Shown here piece by piece: positions 1-12,229 of a stretch of 64,000 nt of DNA. The stretch comes from Xylophilus sp. GW821-FHT01B05 (GTDB lineage: Bacteria > Pseudomonadota > Gammaproteobacteria > Burkholderiales > Burkholderiaceae_C), in contig CP152408.1 of NCBI GenBank assembly GCA_038961845.1, positions 4,526,001 to 4,590,000 of the forward strand. The letters run 5' to 3'. The first letter of the stretch is position 1; each line of letters begins with the position of its first letter. A program made the position numbers and the translations under genes. The notes under the pieces are model-generated. The model saw only the letters and a program-made list of their open reading frames with translations. It did no database searches and was not told the origin of the DNA.

Positions 1-2608
<2,608 letters not shown>

Positions 2609-2821
2609 CCTATAACTTTGACTTCTCTTGCGAGACTCCAAAGCACATCAAGGAATTGCCAGGTCTTTCACCTGGCGCGTTATGCCGTATGAAGCTTTCG
2701 CTTCGATACTTGAATTTCAGACAAGTCTGATATTCGTTTTGACGCAATCAAAAATTCATGCTGCTAACGGCACGGTGGGCTTTCGCCCTTTCCGCTAGCA
2801 GCGCTGATTCGACTCTATGAA

Positions 2822-2834
2822 TTTTTAAAGAACA
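2822..2834 (-). promoter_or_regulatory. boxA-like antitermination site in the 16S-23S spacer
   Basis: On the minus strand this reads TGTTCTTTAAAAA, close to the bacterial boxA consensus (TGCTCTTTAACA) bound by NusB/NusE, and it sits about 215 nt upstream of 23S, the usual place for a spacer boxA. The rest of the tRNA-Ala to 23S spacer (2609-2932) has no gene that I can see. Confidence 0.6.
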
Positions 2835-2932
2835 GCCGATTGATTACACGATGGCAATCAACAACAAAGAAGCCTCATGCATTGCACAAAGCCGCTTTGG
2901 TGTTGAAACACAATAAGATAAAAACAAGATGT

Positions 2933-3008
2933 TGGTGGAGGATGACGGGATCGAACCGACGACCCCCTGCTTGCAAAGCAGGTGCTCTCCCAGCTGAGCT
3001 AATCCCCC
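2933..3008 (-). tRNA. tRNA-Ala (anticodon TGC)
   Basis: 76 nt with encoded CCA. The minus strand begins GGGGGATTAGCTCAGCTGGG and ends in TCCTCCACCA. The anticodon loop is CTTTGCAAG (TGC), and the T-arm contains GGTTCGATCC. Acceptor arms pair fully. It is one of the two standard spacer tRNAs of Burkholderiales rrn operons. Confidence 0.97.
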
Positions 3009-3022
3009 AAGGATCGACGGAA

Positions 3023-3099
3023 TGGTGGGTCTGGTTGGATTCGAACCAACGACCCCCGCCTTATCAAGACGGTGCTCTAACCAACTGAGCTACAGACCC
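3023..3099 (-). tRNA. tRNA-Ile (anticodon GAT)
   Basis: 77 nt with encoded CCA. The minus strand begins GGGTCTGTAGCTCAGTTGG, has anticodon loop CTTGATAAG (GAT) and T-arm GGTTCGAATCC, and ends AGACCCACCA. It is 14 nt upstream of tRNA-Ala and about 100 nt downstream of the 16S 3' end. Confidence 0.97.
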
Positions 3100-3197
3100 A
3101 AGCCGGCCACTAGAGGCTCAGACTCGATCCAAGCCGCTGGCGACAACCTTTTCCAACAACCGATAAGTGTGGGCGTTCAAATTAGACCGCAGTTTCC

Positions 3198-4731
<1,534 letters not shown>

Positions 4732-4978
4732 CGATCTTGATTTTTGCGTCCAACCTCGCGGTTGAACAAAACTCATAAAAAAAGAAATTGAAGTGAACTT
4801 CACTTCTATTCTCATGAGCGTTTAAAAGTCTTGCGACTTAGTTCCAAAGAACTTGGCAGTCACCTTCAAACGCCCACGCTTATCGGCTGTATATTTTTAA
4901 TGATCCCAGAAAACAAACCAAAACACCTCAGCGTCTCAATCCATCTTCTTAACCTCGCTGCGATCAGCGAAGCCTTGA
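4732..4978 (-). other. rrn leader (between promoters and 16S)
   Basis: Non-coding leader on the minus strand, clearly poorer in GC than the neighbouring genes. It includes a small palindrome GTTCCAAAGAAC near 4841-4852 whose minus-strand part, GTTCTTTGGAAC, loosely resembles boxA. Leader antitermination is normal for rrn operons, but this match is weak. Confidence 0.45.
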
Positions 4979-5234
4979 ATTCTAGCACGGCTTTTTAAGT
5001 ACCGTCAAACTTTTTCCTCAGCCACTTTCGATTCGCTTTGATCAGCGCCGCCTTGCAGCAACATCAATCAGCACTTGTCGTTTTTGGCTGAGCCTTCGAT
5101 TCTAGCACGAGTTTTTCAACTCAACCACAATCTTTTCGCTCCGGCTTCTCAATCAATCCGCCTTGCAGCAATTAATCAATCCGCCGTTTTTAGCGCAGCC
5201 TTAGATTGTATGCGAAAAAAGGGAGCTCTGTCGA
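4979..5234 (-). promoter_or_regulatory. Tandem rRNA operon promoters (three -10 elements, two in a repeated unit)
   Basis: On the minus strand three -10 hexamers are visible. The 16S-proximal one is TAGAAT (4979-4984) with -35 TTGACG (5003-5008) and an 18-bp spacer. The middle one is TAGAAT (5099-5104), exactly 120 bp further upstream in the same GTGCTAGAATYSAAGGC context, with a poor -35. The distal one is TACAAT (5205-5210) with TCGACA (5229-5234), again 18 bp apart. The words CCGCCTTGCAGCAA near 5048 and 5158 show that the unit is duplicated. Multiple promoters are normal for rrn operons; the tandem duplication is a reading of this sequence. Confidence 0.7.
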
Positions 5235-5561
5235 TCAAGCGTTACCGAACTCATCTACACCGCTTCGAGGCCGCCCCTCGACGTCACAGAGGACGCCCCA
5301 CCACATGACCCATTGCTGCCCCGCCCGGTACGGGCATTCAGTTGCTCCGGCTATCCCTTGCCTTGGGGGAGCCGAACAGCGCTGCGACGGACAGATAAGG
5401 CCTCAGCTCACCTTTCTTCTTTCTTTTGCCCCACTGCTCCTTTGCAAAGCAAGAGGCAGGCAAGCCCTCGGCTGCTGCTCCTGTCATCCGCAAGACAGAG
5501 CAGATCACGCGCCCCAGAAGGAGATGCAAACAGCGCCTAATCGGGCCGGCACAATGCCGCA
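5235..5561. other. Intergenic stretch between rrn promoters and TPR gene
   Basis: No gene that I can support. The minus strand carries an open frame of about 74 codons, but its composition is not convincing and no start signal stands out. A GAAGGAG motif lies near 5517, about 38 nt before the next ATG, too far for a normal ribosome binding site. Confidence 0.4.
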
Positions 5562-6902
5562 ATGACCCGCCCCACCGACAGCCTTGGCAACCCCGTAACG
5601 CTGGACGACCCCGCCAGCGTTACGGCGCTCAACCACTTCGTCGAAGGTTTTGTGTCTTGCGAAGCGCGTGCCGTCGATGTGCTGGCGGCCGCAGCTGACC
5701 TGAGCCCCATCGTGCAGGCCTGCTGCGCCGCGCTGCATATGTTTGCCGAGTCACGCGAGGCCGCGCACAACGCCCGCCCCTTCATTGAGCAAGCGCAGAC
5801 CGGCCAGGCGCGTGCCACGCCGCGCGAGCGCCGCTTTGTTGCAGCGGTGGCGGCCTGGGTGGAGGGTGATCTGCCGCGTGCCATTGCGCTACACGAAGAG
5901 CAGGCGCATGAGTTCCCGCGCGACCTGGTGTCGGTCAAGCTGGGCCAGTACCACGCCTTCAACCGCGGCGACGCGCCGGCCATGCTGCGCCTGGCACTGG
6001 CCGCGCTGCCGGCCGCGGCCGATGTGCCCTATGTGCACGGCATGGCCGCCTTTGGCTGGGAGCAGTGCCACCTGATGCGCCAGGCCGAAGACGCCGCACG
6101 CCACGCCATCGACCTGTGCCGCAAGGAGCCCTGGGCCCACCACGCGCTGGCCCATGTGATGCTGACTGAAGGCCGCCTGCACGAGGGCCTGGGCTTTCTG
6201 CGCGAGGTGAGCGACAGTTGGACCGGCCTCAACTCCTTCATGCTCACCCACAACTGGTGGCACCTGGCGCTGTTCCTGCTGGAGCTGGAGCGCTACGACG
6301 AGGCCTTGCAGGTCTACGACACGCAGGTGTGGGGCGTGGCGCCCGACTACTCGCAGGACCAGGTCGGCGCGGTATCGCTGCTGGCGCGTTTTGAGTGCTG
6401 CGGCGTGGACGTGGGCGCGCGCTGGCAGGACGTGGCCGCGTGCATGGCCGGGCGCACGCAAGACCAAGTGCTGCCTTTTCTAGACCTGCAGTACCTCTAC
6501 GGCCTGGCCCGTGCCGACCGGCCCGAGGCCGGGCAACTGCTGGCCCATATCCAGGCCCACGCCGCCAAGGTGCCCGAGGCCGACCGTGGCGCCTGGCAGC
6601 GCGCCGGACTGCCCACCGCGCAAGGCCTGTACGCCCACGCGCAGGGCGACTATGCAGGCGCCGTCTACCACTTGGCGCCAGCGCTGCCGGTGCTGCAGGA
6701 CATAGGCGGCAGCCATGCGCAGCGCGACCTGTTCGCGCAGATCTACCTGGATGCCCTCATCAAGAGCGGCCGGCTGGCCGAGGCGCAGCAACTGCTGCAG
6801 CCGCAAGTCAATGCCCAGCCCGAGTCGCTACGGCTGGCGCGCCAGGTGGCCGCTGTCTATGCCGGCTTGGGAATATCCCGCGCCAGCCGGGCCTGGTCAT
6901 AA
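5562..6902 (+). CDS. TPR repeat protein, TTC38/StaR-like family
   Basis: 446 residues, predicted soluble. The whole protein is helical-repeat-like with the signature of the StaR/TTC38 group of TPR proteins, for example PWAHHALAHVMLTEGR and LTHNWWHLALFLLELERYDEAL. The members are widespread, and the biochemical role is not settled. There is no signal peptide or enzymatic motif. The ATG has no clear Shine-Dalgarno; the next in-frame Met is much further in. Its 3' end overlaps the 3' end of the convergent phosphatase gene by 46 bp. The family assignment is good; the function is unknown. Confidence 0.85.
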   Translation: MTRPTDSLGNPVTLDDPASVTALNHFVEGFVSCEARAVDVLAAAADLSPIVQACCAALHMFAESREAAHNARPFIEQAQTGQARATPRERRFVAAVAAWVEGDLPRAIALHEEQAHEFPRDLVSVKLGQYHAFNRGDAPAMLRLALAALPAAADVPYVHGMAAFGWEQCHLMRQAEDAARHAIDLCRKEPWAHHALAHVMLTEGRLHEGLGFLREVSDSWTGLNSFMLTHNWWHLALFLLELERYDEALQVYDTQVWGVAPDYSQDQVGAVSLLARFECCGVDVGARWQDVAACMAGRTQDQVLPFLDLQYLYGLARADRPEAGQLLAHIQAHAAKVPEADRGAWQRAGLPTAQGLYAHAQGDYAGAVYHLAPALPVLQDIGGSHAQRDLFAQIYLDALIKSGRLAEAQQLLQPQVNAQPESLRLARQVAAVYAGLGISRASRAWS

Positions 6903-7528
6903 ACCGGCTGCGCCGGCAGGCCGACCAGGTGGTCGGTGTCGGCCCAGGCCAGGATCTGCAGCGCCTCGCCCTCCACGCGCACACGGCTGATGCCGGCATT
7001 GGGAATGGGTACCGTGCGCGGGCCGTCCAGGCTCAATGCACGCGCGGTGCGGTAAACCATGTCCAACACGCCACCATGCGTCACCACCAGCACGGTGCGG
7101 CCCGCATGCGCGGCGGCCACGCGGCGCAGGGCGCCGATCACACGCGCATGAAAGTCGCGCGTGGACTCGCCGCCCGGCATGGCGTTGTCGGCGCGAAACA
7201 GCGTCCAACGCTGCCATTCCTCGGGAAAATCGCGCTGGATATCGGCCACGCGCATGCCATCGACGGCGCCAAAGTTCTGCTCGCGTAGGCCGGCATCCGT
7301 TGCCAGCACCAGACCGGTCTGCGTAGCCACCGGCGTGGCGGTTTCGCGCGCGCGGGCCAGGTCGCTGGACCAGAGCAGATCGGGCGGCGCGCCCGCCACG
7401 CGCTCGGCCAGCCGCTGCGCCTGCAAATGGCCGGTGGCGTTGAGCGGGCGGTCGACCTGGCCCTGGAAGCGCAGCTCGCGATTGGCATCGGTTTCACCGT
7501 GGCGGACCAGGATCAGATCAGTGGGCAT
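6857..7528 (-). CDS. Histidine phosphatase family protein (phosphoglycerate mutase-like)
   Basis: 223 residues of the branch-1 histidine phosphatase fold. The catalytic RHGE motif is at residues 9-12 (phospho-acceptor H10), the second His is in VVTHGGV at about 151, and the acid residue is in LREQNFG at about 83. Such GpmB/CobC-like proteins dephosphorylate small phosphoesters; the substrate cannot be read from sequence. No cobalamin genes are nearby, so a CobC role is not supported. Convergent with the TPR gene. Confidence 0.88.
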   Translation of the reverse strand: MPTDLILVRHGETDANRELRFQGQVDRPLNATGHLQAQRLAERVAGAPPDLLWSSDLARARETATPVATQTGLVLATDAGLREQNFGAVDGMRVADIQRDFPEEWQRWTLFRADNAMPGGESTRDFHARVIGALRRVAAAHAGRTVLVVTHGGVLDMVYRTARALSLDGPRTVPIPNAGISRVRVEGEALQILAWADTDHLVGLPAQPVYDQARLARDIPKPA

Positions 7529-7564
7529 GGAGTCGGTGACAAGGGCGTAGGGAAAAAGTAAGTA

Positions 7565-8779
7565 TCAGGATTTCTGCGGGCGCTTGAGGCCCTCGGCGCG
7601 GCCAAGGTCCAGCGACTTGACGGCACTGCGCACGGCGTCGATGTCGAGGTTGTCACCCTTGCCTTCGACCAGCAGGCCGTTGTCCAGGATCAGCAGGTAC
7701 TCGCCGTGGCTCTTGTCCTTGCGGTAGTCCTCGCGCACGGTGCGCTTGCCGTCCTTGTAGACCTTCTCCACGCCGTCGGCGGTTTCGCGGTCCAGCGTGA
7801 TCTGCGACCACGCGGTGGCCAGCGCGCCGGCAGCGCCGGCATCGGTCACGGCCAGTTCGATGCGTTGGTCGCCATTGCGGTAGGTGGCGCGCGCGGTGCT
7901 GCCGCCCAGGCCCATGGCGCCGCCGCTTTGCGCCTCGATCGATTCGCGCGGCAGGCCGCCCGCCGTCTCCGGCAGCAGCGCACGCAATTGGTCGGACGGG
8001 ATCACCGTGCCACCGCCACCGGTCAGCGCCGCCATCATGTCGCCGGTGGCCTTGCTCACCGCAGCGCTGTCGCCCGAGGCCTGGGCCTGTTCCAGGCGTT
8101 TGCCGGCGTCTTCCATGCGGCGCGCGGCCTCTTGCATCTTGGAGGTGTCGATCGAGACCTGGCCGCCCGGCGTGTTCAGGCTCACGCTGCCCGCTGCACC
8201 CAGCACCGCATGCGAGGGCGTGAACAACGCCGACAGGCTGCCGATCACCACGGCCGCGACGATGCCGCAGATGGCCACCACGGCGGTATAGCCCACCGCC
8301 TTATCCTGCGGGCATTTCATGAGCACCGGCAGGCCGGTGTAGAGCAGGTAGAGCGAATACAGCGCCGCCAGCAGGCCCAGCACCGACAGCATGGGCAGCA
8401 GGCTGAAGATGCCGCCCACCAGCGCCGCAGTGCTGGCATAGACCACCAGCTTGAGCGCAGCGACGCGATTGCGCGTGCCGCCAAAGGTGGGCGCCAGCGC
8501 ATCGACGATCAGCGCCAGCACGAACGTCATCACCAAGGTCAGCACATAGCCCAGCAGCAGCGACACCAGGCCGGAGACGATGGGAATGCGCACATGCACA
8601 CCGAAGGCGCCCACACCGATCAGCGACAGACCGATGAAGCTGGCCAGCGCCGGGATCAGCGCCAACGGCATGAGGTAGCCCTTGTAGAGCGAGCCCGCGT
8701 CTGCCGGCTCGGCCTCTATCACCGGCCAGGTCTGTTTGGGCTTGAGCAGGATGTCCTGGACGCGCTGAACCAGATTCAT
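7565..8779 (-). CDS. Yip1-family membrane protein with soluble C-terminal domain
   Basis: 404 residues. The N-terminal half (about 1-190) has several hydrophobic segments and the typical Yip1 opening LVQRVQDILLKPKQTWPVIE followed by a multi-spanning core. The C-terminal half (about 200-400) is soluble, with a short Gln/Ala-rich helix and a beta-rich region, probably periplasmic or cytoplasmic. Bacterial Yip1 proteins are poorly characterised. It stands alone on its strand, 36 nt from the phosphatase start. Confidence 0.8.
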   Translation of the reverse strand: MNLVQRVQDILLKPKQTWPVIEAEPADAGSLYKGYLMPLALIPALASFIGLSLIGVGAFGVHVRIPIVSGLVSLLLGYVLTLVMTFVLALIVDALAPTFGGTRNRVAALKLVVYASTAALVGGIFSLLPMLSVLGLLAALYSLYLLYTGLPVLMKCPQDKAVGYTAVVAICGIVAAVVIGSLSALFTPSHAVLGAAGSVSLNTPGGQVSIDTSKMQEAARRMEDAGKRLEQAQASGDSAAVSKATGDMMAALTGGGGTVIPSDQLRALLPETAGGLPRESIEAQSGGAMGLGGSTARATYRNGDQRIELAVTDAGAAGALATAWSQITLDRETADGVEKVYKDGKRTVREDYRKDKSHGEYLLILDNGLLVEGKGDNLDIDAVRSAVKSLDLGRAEGLKRPQKS

Positions 8780-8881
8780 GAAATTCCCCTTCTTGGTCTT
8801 GGACCGGTGCCCTCACGACACCGCAGCGCAGTCTATGCCAGCGCCATTGCGGCGCTGTTACCGATTCATCAACCCGTGCCG

Positions 8882-9097
8882 CTACAGGCGGATCACGCGC
8901 AGGACATGCCGGCAGCCGGCGTCGCGGTAGGGGCCGTCATCGCGCGCCCAGCCTTCGCCGGGCGAGGTCTGCGCGCAGACACGCGCGCCGTTGAGCAGGC
9001 TGCGCCACTGGTACCAGGGCGCCGGTGCGGCCGCTGCAGTACCAGCCAGCCACAGCACGGCAAGAAGGACAGCGAAGAAGCGCATTGCACGGGACAT
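8882..9097 (-). CDS. Small secreted protein, unknown function
   Basis: 71 residues. A clear signal peptide (MRFFAVLLAVLWLAGTAAAA, after MSRA) leaves a mature part of about 47 residues with two Cys (in ARVCAQ and AGCRHV) that could form a disulfide. I do not recognise a family. A weak AGGA lies just upstream of the ATG. Isolated between the Yip1 gene and a diverged family A repeat. Confidence 0.6.
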   Translation of the reverse strand: MSRAMRFFAVLLAVLWLAGTAAAAPAPWYQWRSLLNGARVCAQTSPGEGWARDDGPYRDAGCRHVLRVIRL

Positions 9098-9124
9098 GCG
9101 GACATCCTACTGTGCGGCGAACGC

Positions 9125-9185
9125 TACACTAACTATAGCTATAACCCCAGGTGGGATATGGGGAAAAGGCATATTTCTCTTAAAT
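9125..9185 (-). repeat. Dispersed element, family A (diverged copy)
   Basis: Contains TATAGCTATAACCCCAGG followed by a G-rich arm. It resembles the better copies at 38678, 45261 and 56413, which carry a TAGCTAT palindrome next to an AGCCCAGG...CCTGGGCT hairpin. Recognition rests on the shared word order and is weaker than for the other copies. Confidence 0.4.
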
Positions 9186-9186
9186 T

Positions 9187-10041
9187 TCAGGCACTGACGA
9201 TCCAGCCTTCCAGAGGATCAGTCCCGTCCGGCAGCCCGTAGCAGGCGGCGCCCTCGCCCTGCCGGCGCAAGGCCCAAGCCGCCTGCAGCAGGCACAGCAC
9301 AGCGTCCAGTGCGTCGCCGCTGCCGTCGGCCACCAGCCGGTCGTGCTGCGCCGGGCTCAGCTTGAGCCGCAGCCCCAGGCGCAGCGGCCCGGCCGGGCCG
9401 ACGCCACACTCCAGCGCGGCCAGCAGGTCTTTGCGCGCAATCAGGCGATCGGTCGTCTGCTTGGCGCGCGTGTCGCTCTTGTAGCTGCGCCGCGCGAGCA
9501 CCTCGCGCGCCAGCAGACCGGGGTAAGCCTCCAGCGCAATCTTCTCGGCCTGGGCCTGGTGCGGCATCACGCCTGCCAAGTAGGCACCCGAGGCGCGCAG
9601 CAGCGGCACACCGGCTTGCAGCATGTAGGCGACCGGCGGGTTCACCCATTTCATCGACGGGCTGGCGCCGGCCGGCCCGTCTGTCACCCGGTGCGCAAAC
9701 TTGGCGCCGACGGGCCGTGCCGCGCAGAAGGCGGCGAAGTGATCGCGTATGGCGGCGCGCGATAGACCTGCGTAGTGGTCCATGCATGCCGCCCAGTCGG
9801 TCGGCCAACCCAGCGTCTGCACCAGCTCGCGTGGCAAGCCAAAGGGCAGGTCAAAGCCGCCCAACCAGGGTTGGCCCGGCGTGGCCAGCCAGGCACCAAA
9901 GTCGGCCAGGGTTTCGAACGACTGCAAGCCCACAAGCTGTACCCGTGCGCCCGCCAGCCGCCCGAACGCCAGCACTATGGGCTTGCGCCGGCCGGGGCTC
10001 GAGGAGAAATCGCAGCCGAACAGCAGCGGCTCTGCGCTCAC
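9187..10041 (-). CDS. DUF429 domain protein
   Basis: 284 residues of the DUF429 family, which has an RNase H-like fold suggested by its N-terminal GCDFSSSP and C-terminal GSGDALDAVLCLLQA (acidic residues expected in the site). No experimental function is known to me. It starts 7 nt after the stop of the EamA transporter gene, so the two are probably cotranscribed. A diverged family A repeat lies just past its stop. Confidence 0.8.
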   Translation of the reverse strand: MSAEPLLFGCDFSSSPGRRKPIVLAFGRLAGARVQLVGLQSFETLADFGAWLATPGQPWLGGFDLPFGLPRELVQTLGWPTDWAACMDHYAGLSRAAIRDHFAAFCAARPVGAKFAHRVTDGPAGASPSMKWVNPPVAYMLQAGVPLLRASGAYLAGVMPHQAQAEKIALEAYPGLLAREVLARRSYKSDTRAKQTTDRLIARKDLLAALECGVGPAGPLRLGLRLKLSPAQHDRLVADGSGDALDAVLCLLQAAWALRRQGEGAACYGLPDGTDPLEGWIVSA

Positions 10042-10048
10042 GGTGAGA

Positions 10049-10930
10049 TCAGCCTAAAGCCAGTGCGGTGACGCCAGCGGCGATGCACAGCGCGCCAAAC
10101 AGCCGCAGCACCCTGTCGCCCTCGCCCAGCAAATGCCCGCCGATCAGCGCGGCAAACAGCATCGACACCTCGCGCGCAGGCGCCACGTGCGACAGCGGCG
10201 CCGTCTGCATGGCGTACAACACCAGCACATAGGACACCGGGCTGATGACGCCCACTACCAGGGCGTACTTCCACTGGCGCCGCCACAGCACGAGTGCGGT
10301 CGACCGGTCCCGCAGCACGACGGGGGCCAGCACCGCCACCCGCACGAAGTTACCCAGGTAGTCCACCAGGATCGGCGACAGCAGCAGCACCTTGACCGCA
10401 TAGCCATCGACCACGGTGTAGCTGGCGATGAAGGCGCCGGTGGCCAGGCCATAGATCAAGCCCTTGTGCACGCGCTCGCGGCGCGCCGGGTCATGCGCCG
10501 CGCGCAGCAGCGCCGGGCCACCCGCGATCAAGAACACGCCAACTGCCACGCCGACAATGCCTACGGCCCCCAACGCCGACAGATGCTCACCCAACAGCAC
10601 GATGGCCACGGTAGAGGACAACAGCGGCCCCGAGCCGCGCGCCATCGGGTAGACCACGGTCAGGTCGGCACGCCGGTAGCCGCGCAGCAGGGTCACGTAA
10701 TACAGCACATGCAACACGCCGCTAATCGTGACAAAAGCCCATTCAGTCCAGCCCCACTGCCCCACCACGCCGCGCCCAACCCACCAGCCGACGGGTGCCC
10801 AGAACAGCATCATCACCACGCTGGTGAAGAAGGCAAAGCGCGAATCACCGCCCGCCTTCTTGGCGGCGATGTTCCAGCTGGCATGGATCAGGCCCGCCAG
10901 AATGACGAGCGCAAAAGCGGTTAGCGACAC
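10049..10930 (-). CDS. EamA/DMT-superfamily transporter
   Basis: 293 residues with about ten hydrophobic segments in two homologous halves, the EamA arrangement (AFALVILAGLIHASWNIAAK at the start; VVYPMARGSGPLLSS in the first half; PLSHVAPAREVSMLFAALIG in the second). Probably exports or exchanges a small metabolite across the inner membrane; substrate unknown. First gene of a two-gene unit with DUF429. Confidence 0.87.
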   Translation of the reverse strand: MSLTAFALVILAGLIHASWNIAAKKAGGDSRFAFFTSVVMMLFWAPVGWWVGRGVVGQWGWTEWAFVTISGVLHVLYYVTLLRGYRRADLTVVYPMARGSGPLLSSTVAIVLLGEHLSALGAVGIVGVAVGVFLIAGGPALLRAAHDPARRERVHKGLIYGLATGAFIASYTVVDGYAVKVLLLSPILVDYLGNFVRVAVLAPVVLRDRSTALVLWRRQWKYALVVGVISPVSYVLVLYAMQTAPLSHVAPAREVSMLFAALIGGHLLGEGDRVLRLFGALCIAAGVTALALG

Positions 10931-10959
10931 CTCGGCGGTGTCCTATCAGTCAGCACCGC

Positions 10960-11385
10960 TCAGCAGGGGCGTCCGCCGATGGAGGCGGTGGCCATCAGCT
11001 CTTCCAACAGCGCCAGCGAGGCACTGCCAGGCACCGCATACGGGTCCAGCTCAGGCTTCTCGGAGTACTTGAGGACGATGGAGGCGTTGAGCCGCGACAG
11101 GTTGACCTGCCCCATGGTCCAGCCACCAAAGCGGCGCTCGCTGATTTCCTCGAACAGCAGCAGCTCCACGTCCTGGTGGCGCGCATCGCGCAGGATGGTG
11201 CCGTACAGCGCATTCACCGCCGTGCGGCTGCCCTCGATGGCCTGCAGGAAGATGCCGCGGCCATAGCACAGGATGCCGGTAATGCCCGTGGCCGGGTTGT
11301 GCTCGCGCGACTTGGCCAGGATGGACTCGATCGCCGCGGGCGAGGTGTCCACGGCACGGCTGGCATAGAGCAGGCGGACTAGCAT
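10960..11385 (-). CDS. BLUF domain blue-light sensor
   Basis: 141 residues, essentially a stand-alone BLUF (FAD-binding) domain. The photochemical residues are in place: Tyr7 (LLYASRA), Asn30 (HNPATGITG), Gln48 (FLQAIEG), and Trp89/Met91 (GWTMG). The short C-terminal tail has no output domain, so it must act on a partner. The ATG is one base after the folE stop, so translation is almost certainly coupled to GTP cyclohydrolase I. Light regulation of folate or pterin supply is only an inference. Confidence 0.92.
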   Translation of the reverse strand: MLVRLLYASRAVDTSPAAIESILAKSREHNPATGITGILCYGRGIFLQAIEGSRTAVNALYGTILRDARHQDVELLLFEEISERRFGGWTMGQVNLSRLNASIVLKYSEKPELDPYAVPGSASLALLEELMATASIGGRPC

Positions 11386-11386
11386 T

Positions 11387-12103
11387 TCAGTTTTTCCGAG
11401 GGATCAGCGACAGGAATTCGCGCCGCAGATTGGCGTCTTTCAGGAACACACCGCGCATCACGGAGTTGATCATCTTGCTGTCCATTTCCTTCACGCCGCG
11501 CCAGGACATGCAGTAGTGGCTGGCCTCCATGACGATGGCCAGTCCGTCGGGCTGGGTCTTGTCCATAATCAGGTCGGCCAGTTGCACCACGGCCTCTTCC
11601 TGGATCTGCGGGCGACCCATGACCCAATCCACCAGCCGCGCGTACTTGGACAGGCCAATGACGTTGGTGTGCTCGTTGGGCATGACGCCGATCCAGATCT
11701 TGCCCATCACCGGGCAGAAATGGTGGCTGCAGGCGCTGCGCACCGTGATCGGGCCGACGATCATCAGCTCGTTCAGGCGCTCGGCGTTGGGGAATTCGGT
11801 GATGGGCGGCGCCCCCACATAGCGGCCGCGGAACACCTCATTGATGTACATCTTGGCCACGCGGCGCGCGGTGTTGCGGGTGTTGTGGTCAGACGCGGTG
11901 TCGATCACCATGCTGTCGAGTACGCCGCGCATCTTGTGCTCGACCTCGTCCAGCAGCTTCTCCAGCTCGCCCGGCTCGATGAATTCCGAGATGTTGTCGT
12001 TGGCATTGAAGCGTTGCTTCGCCGCGGCGATGCGCTCGCGGATCTTGACCGACACCGGAACGCCCTCGTCGAGGTCTCCGGCAGGGGGTATGGCTGGATT
12101 CAT
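11387..12103 (-). CDS. folE: GTP cyclohydrolase I
   Basis: 238 residues. Converts GTP to 7,8-dihydroneopterin triphosphate, the first step of folate synthesis; cytoplasmic decamer in characterised members. The zinc ligands are C125 and H128 (in SACSHHFCP) and C198 (HYCMSWRGVK). I chose the Met of MNPAIPPAGD because AAGAAGG precedes it at a usable distance; an in-frame ATG eight codons upstream (12127) lacks such a site. NudB, which acts on the product, is encoded about 1.8 kb away. Confidence 0.93.
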   Translation of the reverse strand: MNPAIPPAGDLDEGVPVSVKIRERIAAAKQRFNANDNISEFIEPGELEKLLDEVEHKMRGVLDSMVIDTASDHNTRNTARRVAKMYINEVFRGRYVGAPPITEFPNAERLNELMIVGPITVRSACSHHFCPVMGKIWIGVMPNEHTNVIGLSKYARLVDWVMGRPQIQEEAVVQLADLIMDKTQPDGLAIVMEASHYCMSWRGVKEMDSKMINSVMRGVFLKDANLRREFLSLIPRKN

Positions 12104-12229
12104 GGGAGCAGCGGCCTTCTTCAACATCCGGGCATGGTAGCAGTGACGGGATAACATTGCCTTCCCTCCGGCGTGGGCACCGAAATTGCTGCAATTTGCA
12201 GCGGCCCTGCCGCCCAGCCCACCCACGCC

